Assembly: GCA_027924585.1 (NCBI GenBank)
Contig: BSBM01000779.1
Span: 11,125,001 to 11,189,000 of the forward strand
Length of the DNA: 64,000 bases
Reading direction: 5' to 3'
From: Larix kaempferi
Lineage: Eukaryota; Streptophyta; Pinopsida; Pinales; Pinaceae
Positions 11,371 through 23,850 of this stretch are shown piece by piece. The notes below the pieces were generated by a model that worked only from the letters and a program-made list of their open reading frames with translations, made no database searches and had not been told where the DNA came from. Numbering within the stretch: position 1 is the first letter of the stretch; every line of letters begins with the position of its first letter. The translations under genes were made by a program, and so were the position numbers.

Positions 11371-13930
11371 CACGTATCATGATGATGATGGTGATGATGA
11401 TGAAGACGTTGATGGTGATGGTGATGGTGATGGTGATGGTGATGGTGATGGTGATGGTGATGGTGATGGTGATGGTGATGAAGATGAAGATGATGGCGAT
11501 GGAGAAGATGATGATGATGGAGATGTTGATGAGGAACCTAGAGTTAGAGTTAGAGTTAGAGTTAGAGTTAGAGTTAGGGTTAGGGTTAGAGTTAGAGTTA
11601 ATGATGATGGATGGATATGGTGGTGATGATGAAGACATTAATGATGATGGTGATGGTGATGGTGATGGTGATGGTGATGGTGATGGTGATGGTGAGGATG
11701 AAGAAGATGGCTTAGTGCTAGGGTTTGGGTGAGGGTTAGGGCTAGAGTTATAGAAGGAAATTGAATTAGGGTTAGATTTAGAGTTAATGATGATGATGAA
11801 AATGGTGGCGATGATGACGACATTCATGGTGATGGTGATGATGAAGAAGATGGCTTAGTGCTAGGGTTTGGGTGAGTGTTAGGGCTATAGTTATAGAAGG
11901 AAATTGAATTAGGGTTAGAGTTAGAGTTAGCAATGATGATGAAGATGGTGTTGATGATGAATACATAATGATGATGGTGACGTTGATGGTGATGGTGATG
12001 GTGATGGTGAGGATGAAGAAGATGGCTTAGTGCTAGGGTTTGGGTGAGGGTTAGGGCTAGAGTTATAGAAGGAAATTGAATTAGGGTTAGAGTTAGAGTT
12101 AATGATGATGATGAAGATGATGGTGATGATGAAGACGTTGATGGTGATGGTGATGGTGATGGTGATGGTGAGGATGAAGAAGATGGCTTAGTGTTAGGGT
12201 TTGGGTGAGGGTTAGGGCTAGAGTTATAGAAGGAAATTGAATTAGGGTTAGAGTTAGAGTTAATGATGATGATGAAGATGATGGTGATGATGAAGACGTT
12301 GATGGTGATGGTGATGGTGAGGATGAAGAAGATGGCTTAGTGCTAGGGTTTGGGTGAGGGTTAGGGCTAGAGTTATAGAAGGAAATTGAATTAGAGTTAG
12401 AGTTAGAGTTAATGATGATGATGAAGATGGTGGTGATGATGAAGACGTTCATGGTGATGGTTATGGTGACGGTGATGATGAAGAAGATGGCTTAGTGCTA
12501 GGGTTTGGGTGAGGGTTAGGGCTAGAGTTATAGAAGGAAATTGAATTGAGGTTAGGGTTAGAGTTAACAATGATGATGAAGATGGTGTTGATGATGAAGA
12601 CATGATGATGATGGTGATGTTGACGGTGATGGTGATGGTGATGGTGATGGTGAGAATGAAGAAGATGGATTAGTGCTAGGGTTTGGGTGAGGGTTAGGGC
12701 TAGATTTATAGAAGGAAATTGAATTAGGGTTAGAGTTAGAGTTAATGATGATGATGAATATGGTGGTGATGATGAAGATGTTCATGGTGATGGTTATGGT
12801 GACGGTGATGATGAAGAAGATGGCTTAGTGCTAGGGTTTTGGTGAGGGTTAGGGCTAGAGTTATAGAAGGAAATTGAATTAGGGTTACGGTTAGAGTTAG
12901 CAATGATGATGAAGATGGTGTAGATGATGAAGACATGATGATGATGGTGATGTTGACGGTGATGGTGATGGTGATGGTGATGGTGAGAATGAAGAAGATG
13001 GCTTAGTGCTAGGGTTTGGGTGAGGGTTAGGTCTAGATTTATAGAAGGAAATTGAATTAGGGTTAGAGTTAGAGTTAATGATGATGATGTAGATGGTGGT
13101 GATGATGAAGATGTTCATGGTGATGGTGATGGTGATGGTGATGGTGATGGTGATGGTGATGGTGAAGAAGATGGCTTAGTGTTAGGGTTTGGGTGAGGGT
13201 TAGGGCTAGATTTATAGAAGGAAATTGAATTAGGGTTAGAGTTAGAGTTAGAAATGATGATGAAGATGGTGTTGATGATGAAGACATGATGATGATGGTG
13301 ACGTTGACGGTGATGGTGATGGTGAGGATGAAGAAGATGGCTTAGTGTTAGGGTTTGGGTGAGGGTTAGGGATAGAGTTATAGAAGGAAATTGAATTAGG
13401 GTTAAAGTTAGAGTTAATGATGATGATGAAGATGGTGGTGATGATGAAGACGTTGATGGTGATGGTGATGGTGATGGTGATGATGAGGATGAAGAAGATG
13501 GCTTAGTGCTAGGGTTTGGGTGATGGTTAGGGCTAGAGTTATAGAAGGAAATTGAATTAGGGTTAGAGTTAGAGTTAATGATGATGATGAAGATGGTGGT
13601 GATGATGAAGACGTTGATGGTGATGGTGATGGTGATGGTGTTGATGAAGAATATGGTTTAGTGCCAGGGTTTGGGTGAGGGTTAGGGCTAGAGTTATAGA
13701 ATGAAATTGAATTAGGGTTAGAGTTAGAGTTAACAATGATTATGAAGATGGTGATGATGATGAAGACATGATGATGTTGGTGATGGTGACGGTGATGGTG
13801 ATGGTGATGGTGAGGATGAAGAGGATGGTTTAGTGCTAGGGTTTGGGTGAGGTTTAGGGATAGAGTTATAGAAGAAAATTGAATTAGGGTTAGAGTTAGA
13901 GATGAAGATGGTGATGACGATGAATGGGCC
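11371..13930. repeat. Array A, right arm: GATGGT/TTAGGG-type satellite
   Basis: About fifteen units of roughly 140-180 bp. Each carries GGTGAT/GATGAA words, AAGATGGCTTAGTGCTAGGG, GGGTTTGGGTGAGGGTTAGG, ATAGAAGGAAATTGAATTAG and TTAGGG/TTAGAG hexamers. Constant blocks begin near 11717, 11858, 12033, 12194, 12347, 12496, 12677, 12832, 13008, 13187, 13349, 13509, 13666 and 13838. It is the reverse complement of the left array. The last unit ends at about 13930 next to unique sequence. Confidence 0.93.
11538..11600. repeat. Interstitial telomere-like TTAGAG/TTAGGG hexamers
   Basis: About ten consecutive hexamers, mostly TTAGAG with two TTAGGG. The mirror copy lies at about 7738-7780. Most plants have the heptamer TTTAGGG at their telomeres, so a hexamer run is a satellite feature rather than a canonical plant telomere. 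Confidence 0.85.
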
Positions 13931-13984
13931 AACTAAGTGCACCTGTACTAGGATTATTTGAGGCATGCAAGCATCAGAGTATTT

Positions 13985-14275
13985 TTTAAGGATTATAAAA
14001 GTATACTTAAGTATAGTATTCTAGGTGATTATTTTAGATTGAAAAAAGCATACATATAGATTGGTTGGCGAATATTAAATATGAAACGTAGGATTTACTA
14101 TTGAATCTTGTAAATTTGGGCGAATATTATGCTAAAAAAAACATATTTTATGTAAATATAGGCGATATTAGAGGCTAAAAATGACCAAATAGCAAATTTA
14201 TTTTTTGAAAAAAGGGCCAAAAAATAGCCAATTGGCTAAATTTCGCCCCTAAAAATTTCCCTGACAAGCATGTAT
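13985..14275. mobile_element. MITE-like dispersed element, copy 1
   Basis: About 290 bp of AT-rich sequence beginning near TTTAAGGATTATAAAAG and ending near CCCCTAAAAATTTCCCTGAC. The right 85 bp (ATAGCC, GGCTAAATTTCGCCCCTAAAA) match the right end of the copy at 29279-29575. Ends are only partly complementary here, so the boundary is approximate. No coding capacity. Confidence 0.6.
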
Positions 14276-14289
14276 TCTCCTAGAGATCT

Positions 14290-15457
14290 TCCCCCCTTAA
14301 CTTAGACTATAATCCTCACGTATGAGTGCCTAGGGAACTGCACTCTCTCACTATGCATGCAAAACTAAATAAAACAAAAAATGCAGAATTAGAACTAAAC
14401 TGCTAATTTAGGAAAAACACCTAAATTGTAAATTAATGGAGGATGGGGCATGCATGCACTCCCTATCTCTCTCATCCATAAATGCTAGTGCATCCTGTTA
14501 CATCTTGTTTTCACACCCAAGTGGCAAAGTCCTAATCCTCTAATGCTACAAGTGTGACTTCTAAAGATGATTGCCACTGTCACCTCAGCAAAGATTTTCC
14601 CAAGTTTTAGGCCTACTTTAAAGGCCAAGGGAGGCTTCTAGATCAAGGTTGGAGAAAAGGTCTTAGGATTTCAAACTTCTTTGAAGATTAAGATGTGTTT
14701 TCCATTAAGTTAAAGTCCCATGTGAGTGCTTAATTCATAAAGTTGCAAGTGAATTAATCAAATAGACACCTTTCAGAAATAAATATTTGCTCATGTGTAA
14801 AATGAAAGATCATTCATGGATAAATAAAGATATTCACAAAACTTAAATCAACAATGAACCATAATGTTGTAGAATCAAAATTCACATTAAAACATGTTGG
14901 CTTATTTCCCAAAATCATCCACAAATGATATTATCTAATAATGCCAAGGTTATAGTTATTAGTTTACGAGTGATTATTGAATGAGACCTTCTTGGAGAGA
15001 GTAAAATCTTTGCAAAAGGGTGTCACCCAATCTATTAAGGGTCCAACTAGGTTGTAGTGATTTGAATCACTTCAATAAAGATGGCTGAAATCTTATCTTC
15101 ACAAACTTAATTAATTAGATGTTTTTCCATATGATCCATGAGCATATAAATATAAAAGGAAGTGCTGGAAATAAAATCAGTAAACCACTTGCGCAGGTTT
15201 GGTAACTTCTAGAATGTAAATGATTAGATGATTGTAAACATTCATTCAATAAACCATAAACATTTAGGATATGTTGTGTGTAATTGCTTAAGACAAATTT
15301 GTGAAATAATAACCATTCAAATAACATGGAATTAACACTATGATCCATAGATGAGAGTTGTGAATCGTGATAGACTAGTCATTATATATGTGGCGAGGGT
15401 CCTATTTCAAATGGATTAATTTAGGATAATCAAATTATTTTAGGTGTTGTATATAAA
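14290..15457. other. Intergenic, no gene recognised
   Basis: AT-rich unique sequence with scattered short ORFs lacking motifs. The end leads into the LINE ORF1 fragment. Confidence 0.5.
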
Positions 15458-15930
15458 GTGGTTATGGACCTAGTAAGTCCAAGGGTGAATCCTATAGATC
15501 TCAAGGAAGGAAGGCTTGTTTTGGAAAAGGATGGTAGTTGGTTGAAGGTTAGAGATGGAGGAGACAATTCTTTAAAGCATGTTGATAATGATAAAGGTGA
15601 AGCCAACAAAGGGATGCAGGTAAATGATGTTGGTAGTGTCAAAATGAAGAGGAAGAAGTGTGTAAAACATAAAATCTCTCTTATGAGGCCAGTCCTAGGA
15701 AAGGATATCAAAATGCATGAGGTGGTGGGAATGGATTCCCATGCCCTTGTTGGAAGATTTCATGGTAAAAAGGTGGGGGAGTTGTCTCTAAGGGTGTAGT
15801 TATAGGAAAGATGGGCTCTTAGGCTTGGGTAGATTCCTAATTTATTTATATCAACTACAAGTTACCTAGGGTTTCTTTTCATATATCAAGAGGATTTTCA
15901 GGAATATTTTGGCCCATGATTGGAAGTGGG
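15458..15930 (+). pseudogene. LINE ORF1 fragment, DUF4283-like
   Basis: A 113-codon open stretch (15458-15799) ends with a lysine-rich segment followed by GMDSHALVGRFHGKKVGEL. This resembles the start of the DUF4283 domain found in ORF1 of plant LINEs, where a hydrophobic-ALVGRF-G-(K/R) motif precedes a tryptophan-containing helix. Weak similarity seems to continue after 15800 in other frames, so the copy is frameshifted and truncated. No zinc knuckle or ORF2 lies nearby; the LINE at 47.7-52.7 kb is too far away and on the other strand. The call rests on one motif and is tentative. Confidence 0.4.
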
Positions 15931-16289
15931 AGATGATTTTGCTTATGCTGTGTATTTTTTTGTAGCCCTAAAGTCACAACACTTTGTAATGTAAATATCA
16001 CTCCTTAGTTTTCTTGGTTAGGTATGTTGTTGCTAAAAGGAAAAGATGCAAGACCCATTCAAATACAAGGGACTCATATTGAGGTCACTTGGTGTCTAGA
16101 AATAACATCTATATGTATGTGAGAACTTTTCCATAACATTCTTATTGAAGACAATTAAATCATGTATGCAAAAATGTAATCAAAGACAAAATCATATACA
16201 CAAGTGCAAATCCATCTATTAATATACAAAAATGATCCAATTATGTACACTTTTTGGAAAAATGGAACATCGTTCCCAGCGTCTATATA

Positions 16290-16385
16290 ATGGCAACGCG
16301 TGCCCCGTACAAAAAAAGGCAACTCGTGCCCTATACAAAATATGGCCCATGGTGCCCTATACAAAATATGGCAACTCATGCTGAA
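16290..16385. repeat. 26-bp tandem repeat, about 3.5 copies
   Basis: Units of the form GGCAACTCGTGCCCTATACA plus AAATAT repeat between about 16290 and 16385, just downstream of the stop codon of the multi-exon gene on the minus strand. Confidence 0.8.
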
Positions 16386-17579
16386 AATGCCACATCGTGG
16401 CTAGTGTACATAGGAGGGTCTCTCAATCCTCCTGCCCACCCTCGAAGCTCCCAGGTGCATCTCCAAAATCAATCTTCCTCTTCTTCATGCTAGAGGAAAC
16501 TGGGTCCTTCCGGCGTCTTTGAGCACGTCCCCCTGAGCCCTGAAACGACAACAATAATATGTCAACTTTTCATGGCAATTATACAAGTATAAAACATAAT
16601 TTCAAAATAAAAATAGTTTTCAAATCTTGGATAACTCACCACATGCGAGACTGTAATTCGTGAGGGTGTCTCCCTCCTCCATGATCCAAGTCTCTCAGCA
16701 ATGCCACCCTGCAACATTTAGAACAATCAGATCAATGCTGAAACTAGATGCATATAGTAATTTCCGTTAAAATTGAACGAGATTTTGATAAACAAGTCAA
16801 TATCACCATGAACAAAATCAGCTGGTCTTCGGGGCTAGCAAATGGAGCAGTCAGCTAGACAGCCTGCTTCGATGCTAGTGTGGACGGTAAAGGGGAGGAT
16901 GTAGCCACATCAACGGTGGCTACACCACTAGGGGGAACAGTGGAAGAAGGGGAGGTAGTAGGAGGAGGCATGGACTGGGGTGGGCAAAGTGGAGATTGAC
17001 ATCTAGGGCTATAAACCCCAACTGGTTGTAGTATGGATTGGGGCACCCTGGAAGGGGAAGTGAGTGTGGTGGAGGAATGTGGGGGGGGGGGGAGGGCGAG
17101 GTCTATTTTGCGGTAGAGGGATGGGTGACTGTGGATGGGTGGTGTGCCGTGGTCGGATGGGGGAGGATGGGAACATGGGAAACTGATACGGAGGTGGAGC
17201 TAGATATGATATGTAAGGGGGAGCTGGATGGAACTGTGGTTCTATATAGGAGGGGGGGCCTGGATGGAAGGGGTTGGGGAATGGGGCATGTATGCCAGGG
17301 GATACAACTGGCATATAGGGTGGTCGAAAGGTCGGGGAGGGAGGAATAACAGCACTAGCAAGTTTAGGTGCTTGCACCTACATACACATTTATAACCTCA
17401 TAGTTTAATATACAAAAATATAAATATACACAGACAAGTCATCGTATTTGAAATTAAATTTATGCTTTAATACACATGATACCTGCGCACAGGGAGAACT
17501 GCTAGTCCCCGATGGCGATGGCTGGTCGTTGAAGCCCGCGGACACGTATGCGAACACTACAATTTTTAGACTAAATTTA

Positions 17580-19547
17580 TAAAAACAATATTAACAATAT
17601 TAAACACAATGCAAATGAGAATGACAACGATGGTACTTAAAAAACATGACTGCAATTAATTTATATTCAAGTTAGATGATATTCAATATTCTGAAAGGAT
17701 AGAAGGTGGCATGGCATGAAATTAAAATTAAATAAGGTGAGAGGGCATAGAAGGTGACATGGTGAGATTTTCCTTTTCTAGAGTCATCCCCATGAGTAGG
17801 TGAGCTTTTCCTTTGGCCCTAGCGAGCTGTGCAATGCCTCATAAGCGAATGGAATTCATGTCCATTTACAAATTTGAATTGGAAACGTATGTAATGTGTT
17901 TGGTTTCTTGATGAAGAGTTCCTAGGTTTTGATGTCTTCTTAGAGATTTGTAGTTTCCTACAAGCTTGATTCACCCAATGGAAAAGTATTTGCATCCCTA
18001 GAGTGAGGATCTTGAGTCCCTTTATTTTCATAATATTTACATCATCAAATAAAATGGCATCTCATTGTTTAAATTTGCAAAGAGGTGCTAAATAGCAATT
18101 AAGTTAGTGTGCATGTTATTTAATACACTTTAGAGCGTTGATCGTTAGAAAAGGGAAGAAAGAGAAATACTTTTCATGATTAACTTACTTACAAGCTTGA
18201 ATGTGCCATGTTCTTTTGCATTGAATGAGTAATTATGTGTTCTTGATTGAATAGCTATGTTGTCAGAATGATATCACTTGATTGAAATCAAAGAAATCTT
18301 GAGTGAAATGAGTTAAATGAGTATTCTTGATGCCAAATGTTTTACCAAGTTGTATTTGAATCAAGATAATAGCAAGGCCCCATAGATCATATTTGTAAGA
18401 TTATCTCTCTTCCTTATGGGCCTTACATCATTTTCAAAAACTTTAGTGACAATACATGTGATAAGTTGTTTTACGTTGTTTATATGTCTTTCCTAATAGC
18501 ATGTTGTAGGAGTAGTAGTATGATTACTTTCAGTCTCAAGTATTAGAATAAATTGGAAATCCCATGATAATAAACTAGGGTAGTAAGGACATGAGAAACA
18601 TAAGGTTCTTGAATTTCTAGAAGCTTGGCCACTATGATTCTCTTTTTCCCGAGAGTTTTACACAATGCAGTGAAAATTCATAGCAATAAATAGTTTTCGT
18701 ATTGGTCTCGGTGGATGCAAAAGTGACAAGTAAAAAATCTCAGTGAACTCAATTGATGCAACAAAGTTAGCAGAAGCATAGAAGTGATTTGACCACCTTT
18801 ACCATTAAAAGAACCTATTAGTAGAATACGGGGGAAACAGATAATTACCATGGTAATATATTCTCAAAGTTTAAGCTTGAAGAACACATGGCATAAGAGC
18901 ATGGCAACAAAGGTTGATTTGGTGGGCAAAGTGATGGGCATTGGAGCAATTGGCACACCTATTGAGCCAAGAGTCAAATGACCCATACTATGGTCATTTG
19001 AAGATGATTTGGACAAGGAGAGTAGATGGCAAAGATAACTTGGATGAAATGGTGACAAATGGAAAAGAAACAATAACACACATGGCATTGGTCAAGCATT
19101 GGATGGTAGTCTGAGGATGAAGGACACTGCGGGCATCACCAAAACCCCAGCTGTGGGCTCATCATTGGTCAAGTAAGAATGAAAAATTTTGGAAATTTCT
19201 CTCCCATTTGTATAATCATCAGCCCAGCTATGGGCTCATCATTGGTCAAGTAAGAATGACAAATTTTGGAAATTTCTCTCCCATTTGTATAATCATCAGA
19301 GGTCTAGGGTGCCTAAAATGAACATGGACAAATGTTTATAGTTTTCTTAGGTTTTCATGTTTTATAAGGTTTCTTTTTTTTTTTTGGGTGGGATTATACG
19401 AATTTATATCTCTCAAATAAATTAAACAATATTATAAACACAACTGTAAAATATGATGATAATATGGTAATTACTCAGTGCTAATTAATTTGTAATTATT
19501 GAACACAAATTACTCGTAACTAGATCTAATTATTCAAAGTAAAGAAG
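17580..19547. other. Long intron between E2 and E3 of the minus-strand gene
   Basis: About 2 kb of AT-rich sequence between the donor after 19552 and the acceptor before 17556. Short ORFs in it have no recognisable motif. Apart from the tandem duplication at 19145-19298, nothing is seen. Confidence 0.5.
19145..19298. repeat. 77-bp tandem duplication
   Basis: Two near-identical copies (19145-19221 and 19222-19298) share GGGCTCATCATTGGTCAAGT and AATTTCTCTCCCATTTGTAT. They lie inside the long intron of the multi-exon gene. Confidence 0.9.
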
Positions 19548-20874
19548 TTACCTATGTGTATGGTGCCGCAATCTCCTCTGCTGCTGCCATGGCTCCATCA
19601 AGGTCAAAAGAACTGATGTCCTCCCACCTGGGGGATGGAGAACCGGCACTGAATAACTGAACATTAAAACAAATAAAGTCAACAATGTGTAATTCAAACT
19701 TAAATATATTAAACAATACGATATCAAATAAAATACAACAAATACTTGAACATTAAATAAAACAATAGAAAACTTGATCCATGAAGCTCGTTGTGGCATG
19801 CTGTTGTGTATCACCATGGCAAGAATGACCACAGTGAGAAAAATGATGTGCCATTGTTCCAGCAGAACTAGAAGGCCCCGCCTAGGTTCCACCTATACCT
19901 GGCATGTCTCGGCCAGCACCCATAGACTGTGCAGCTGTCTGTGTCTCATCGATGTCCTCTTGGCTCTAGGAAGACATGGCCGCAAATTTGGTATGTCTAA
20001 GCAAGTCATGTGGGGCACATCTAACGGAGTCATGGATCTCATCTAGACTGCTACCAAACACAAGTGGCTAAGGATGGGGGTTTAGCTCTCTCCTGGGTGC
20101 AGGAGGTCCTCTAAGTGGGTTGCGGTGCGCCTGAGGTCGATCGTGGGTAGAGCCAAGACCGACACCCTGAAACTCAGTGATTTCAAAATAGTTGACATGG
20201 TACCCTAGCTCAAACTCAGCCCACAATTTTTGAAGGAAATACTGTGGGACCTCCAAATTGTTGCACGGGGGCCTGTTAAACACCATGAACCACCTCTTTC
20301 TCCAGTTATCTCTCCATGGATCGTAAATGCACCAGTCCATGTAAACCCGAGCCCTCGTCACAACTGGAGGCTGTCCCGTCAAGGGAACTATGAACTTCCT
20401 ATACAACTGGGCTTTGGTGATGTTGAGGTCTTTTATCTGCTCTTTGGACAACCCATTGGAGTAGTGTTCCCTCATTCGAGCCGTGTATTGTCTCAAGTTT
20501 GTTATCTCACTGTGTGCGATATTGATTGATTCAATAATGTTTTGAAGTGATGAAACCAAGGAAACCCAAGAGGGTTCCTTGGTATTGTTCAATTCATTAC
20601 TTAGTGCCCTTAATTGATTTAATTTTTGGTGTAATTGATCTTTGGGGTTTTCATTTGGTTCATTGTCGGTTCCCATATTGTCTTCTGGAGGTCGGGTTTC
20701 ATTGGTTTCATCGGATGGTTTAGGTGTGTCTGACATCTTGTTAGGATTAAATGGCATGTAATTAAATTTCCTTGGTTTTTTAATGGATTGTAAAAAAAAT
20801 TTAAAAATAAAATTCAAATGGAAAACAAACAAACAAAAACAAAAATAAGCACAAATTTGTGCTTTGAGGAGCAC

Positions 20875-22232
20875 CTACCTGGAGAAATGGATGGCACCAT
20901 GGTGTAGGGGCGATTGCTTGGTGTTGAGGACAATTTGGGTGCACAAAGACACGTTCGCGGGGTTGCACAGTGTGCTCGCGGGTTGGAGAATGGGCTCACG
21001 GGTCTGTCGAAAATGACAAACCCGTGAGCTCTGTTTTTTTTTATAAAAAAACAGAGGCATGCATGTGCCACTGACACATGCGCACCATTTTGTGTGTATG
21101 CGTCAAAGTTGCGTGCGCGCCCCTTTTGTCCACGTGGAGGTTCGGCATTGCCGAAGCAGCGACGCGTGTGCGTCTTTGGAGGTGCATGCGCGTCGTTTTA
21201 TTTTTTCCGCTCACGCGCTGTTGTTGCTGTTTTTTTGGGTACCAGCTTCGTGCAGGTACCCAACTACTTTATACACTTTTATACTTCCTGCATGATTTTA
21301 ATCATTATGTTTCCTCTCTAAGTGATCGACCAATGTTCTTTTCTTTTAATTCTCTACTTGAGTCCACTAGTTATAGCTATACAACTCTTGGATTCTTTCT
21401 CATTTCATTTTTTCCATGGAAAATGTTTTATATCTCCCACAAATGTGGAAAATAACTCTAATATAACATCTCATATGTAAATTTCTTTTTGATTTTTTTT
21501 ACTCCCTCCTTAATTCTAATGAGGAAGTTTGTATCACTAACTAATTTGGTTTGAATCCCCTCATTTTTATAGTCTTATTGTTAGAAAAAATTTATTAATT
21601 CTTCATTTTGTACTTAAATAATATGATAAATACAATTTTGCACACTTTCAAGGCTTTGTCACTTCCATGATTTTCTCATGGTGAATATCATACATCTTCT
21701 GTAGTCCACTAAACAACTTATCATAATAGATTTTTTATTATCTACTCATTTTATGAAGAGTTATACTCCAATTATAAAAATATTATACTAAATCTTATAT
21801 ATGGAAATAAGATATGTTTAATTTGTTTTTAAAATCATTGAAACTAAAGTATTTACAAAATTATTTAGAAAACAAGGACACAATATTTAATCATGAAGAA
21901 CTCTCAGTGGGAGAAGGGACCCATTTTATATTAAAAATCCTCAAGTTACCAACAGTAAATAGTAAAAGATTGTGACTCTCGTGAAGAAGTTATAGAAGAA
22001 ACATTTTATTCACTCTAGAAGATACTAACTAGAGTCATTTCATACAACTTTTTCCTTTAAGATTCAAGGTCTATGGAACAAATCAATTAATTAAATTATA
22101 ATCTTGATTCCTTCCCTATAATAACTCTAGTGCTACTATATTTTGGAAGGATCCTTGATTTTATCCCTCTTGTGGTTGCTATGAAACACAAATACCTAGT
22201 GTAGGAGCTCCCTTAAATGATTAATGATCTTC
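20875..22232. other. Upstream flank of the multi-exon gene, no gene recognised
   Basis: A CpG-rich patch at about 21070-21240 (words GCGCGCC, GACGCGTGTGCG) could be part of a promoter or an old element edge. Three overlapping ORFs here have no conserved motif. The rest is AT-rich. Confidence 0.45.
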
Positions 22233-22462
22233 CCATCCAAAACCATTTTATTTATTTTTTTATAAATAATCAAAGAAATTTATTTTTTTATAAATAATCA
22301 AAGAAGTAATGGTTGGTTAGGGTTTTTAGCACTACATAAATGTATTGGATGGCCTTATTTCCCTAGTCTCATTCTTCTTTTTATAAATAATCAAAGAAGC
22401 GTTAGTTAGGGTTTCTGATACTATAGAAATGTTAGTTAGGGTTTCTGATACTATAGAAATGT
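22233..22462. repeat. Short direct duplications
   Basis: A TTTTTTATAAATAATCAAAG block is repeated three times between about 22250 and 22400, and a 35-bp segment containing GTTAGGGTTTCTGATACTAT is repeated head to tail at about 22400-22460. Confidence 0.8.
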
Positions 22463-23410
22463 ATTGGATGGTCTTATGTTCCTAGTCCAATTTGTACAAG
22501 TTATGGGAATTAATGTGACTTCCACTTGGTGTTGTAGTTGTCTCACTATTTATGGAGCTTCCACTTATATATGATTTCAATAATTTTCCCAAAGGATTCA
22601 ATATTAATAGCCATAATCATTAAACCTCATGTAGAGAGGGTGTGTGGTCACCAAGATTTGAACATTTGTCATTGTTTCTTAATCACATTAGGACATTAGG
22701 ACACACGCACACACACACAAGATAAATTGGTTTTGTTCAATGTCGAATGCATTTGGCTAATTCCTAAGTTCCCAATCTAAAATCCCCCAAAATTTCTCCT
22801 AACTTCCTTCTAGATAGAAGGGACTCACCTAATTGGAAGTTAGTCCTCTTCTTTACCAATATCCCTTGGAAAAACTCATTAACTTAACCCTTAATAACCA
22901 TAATTAGACTTTCATAACTCATTAAATAGTATACCTTGAAAAATAATCCAACCCATTATATATTAAAATAATAATCAATTTCAACTTTAATTTATTATGC
23001 TTTGTAAATAATCAAACTCTAATTCATTATACTTCATAAATAACCACCAAACTGAAACCAAAATAATTCTTTCAATAAATAAAGAATAAAAAACTAAACA
23101 ATAAACTATGACATAAATAATGAAACTAAGCAATAAACTATCACATAAATCATGATAATTCATAGAGAACCAATCATAATCCAACCCATTAACCTAACCT
23201 TTAACAACCATACATTTTAAAAAAACTTCACATACTTTCTAACTCATTGGAAAGTATACCTTGAAAAATAAATCCAAACCATTAACCTAAAGTAGTGAAG
23301 TAATCATCACTTTGAACTCTGATTTATTATACTTCATATATATAACCAAACTTAAACCAAAATCATTCTTTCAATAAATAGTGAAGGAACGAAGCAATAC
23401 AGTATGATAT
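22463..23410. other. AT-rich intergenic with loose repeats
   Basis: Loosely repeated phrases such as CCATTAACCTAAC, ATAATCAAACT and AACCAAAATAATTCTTTC occur several times, suggesting an eroded tandem array leading into the 221-bp duplication. No gene is seen. Confidence 0.5.
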
Positions 23411-23850
23411 AAATCATGCTTCAGAACCAAGCCGTAGTCTGCTATATAAATCATGACCAATCTTAAATCCAAATAAAGTCATAATCATGTTTATAAAAAT
23501 TTAAAAAAAAAAATTGAACTCTAAATCATACTTCATAGGGAACCAATCTAAAACCCAAACAAAGTCGATCATGTTTATAAGAAAGATGATTCGAACTCAT
23601 GATCATTTAAACGCAGTTCTACAAATTTTATAAATCATGCTTCAGAACCGAGCCGTAACCTGTTATATAAATCATGACCAATCTTAAATCCAAATAACGT
23701 CATAATCATGTTTATAAAAATAAAAATGATTCGAACTCTAAATCATACTTCAAAGGGACCAATCTTAAATCCAAACAAAGTCGATCATGTTTATAAGAAA
23801 GATGATTCGAACTCATGATCATTTAAACGCAGTTCTATAAATTTTGTTTC
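23411..23850. repeat. 221-bp tandem duplication
   Basis: Unit 1 begins at 23411 (AAATCATGCTTCAGAACC) and unit 2 at 23632; the second ends near 23850. Both contain GAAAGATGATTCGAACTCAT near their ends. Differences are scattered and small. Confidence 0.9.

Larger units (their letters stand above)
16423..20757 (-). pseudogene. Six-exon gene of unknown family, disabled by TAG codons
   Basis: Exons can be read with GT-AG borders: E1 20736 (or Met at 20757)-19774, E2 19648-19552, E3 17556-17483, E4 17377-16807, E5 16708-16640, E6 16539-16423. E1 encodes an acidic N-terminus (MSDTPKPSDE) and a helical, Trp-rich region (DPWRDNWRKRWFMVFNRPP). E4 is proline-rich, and E6 ends in a basic, nuclear-signal-like tail (AQRRRKDP, KKRKIDFGD) and a TGA. 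E4, E5 and E6 join in phase; the E1/E2 phase does not fit cleanly. In-frame TAGs occur in E1 (about 20068, 19967, 19889), at the end of E2 and in E4 (about 16855), and E4 also shifts frame at a G10 run near 17083. I do not recognise the family; a regulatory or transposon-accessory nuclear protein is only a guess. Confidence 0.6.

Noticed and set aside
6912-13930. CRISPR-like or prokaryotic repeat array
   Set aside because: Units are 140-360 bp direct satellites without unique spacers, in a plant sequence.
11192-13932. ORFs of up to 172 codons in the right array, both strands
   Set aside because: Same cause; composition mirrors the hexamer repeats and no start context or domain is present.
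17038-17349. Gly/Trp-rich plus-strand ORF
   Set aside because: It is the antisense of the proline-rich exon E4 of the minus-strand gene, which has splice-site support.
23585-23620. tRNA-like T-loop (TTCGAACTC)
   Set aside because: Flanking bases do not pair to form the T stem or an acceptor stem; it repeats as part of the 221-bp unit.
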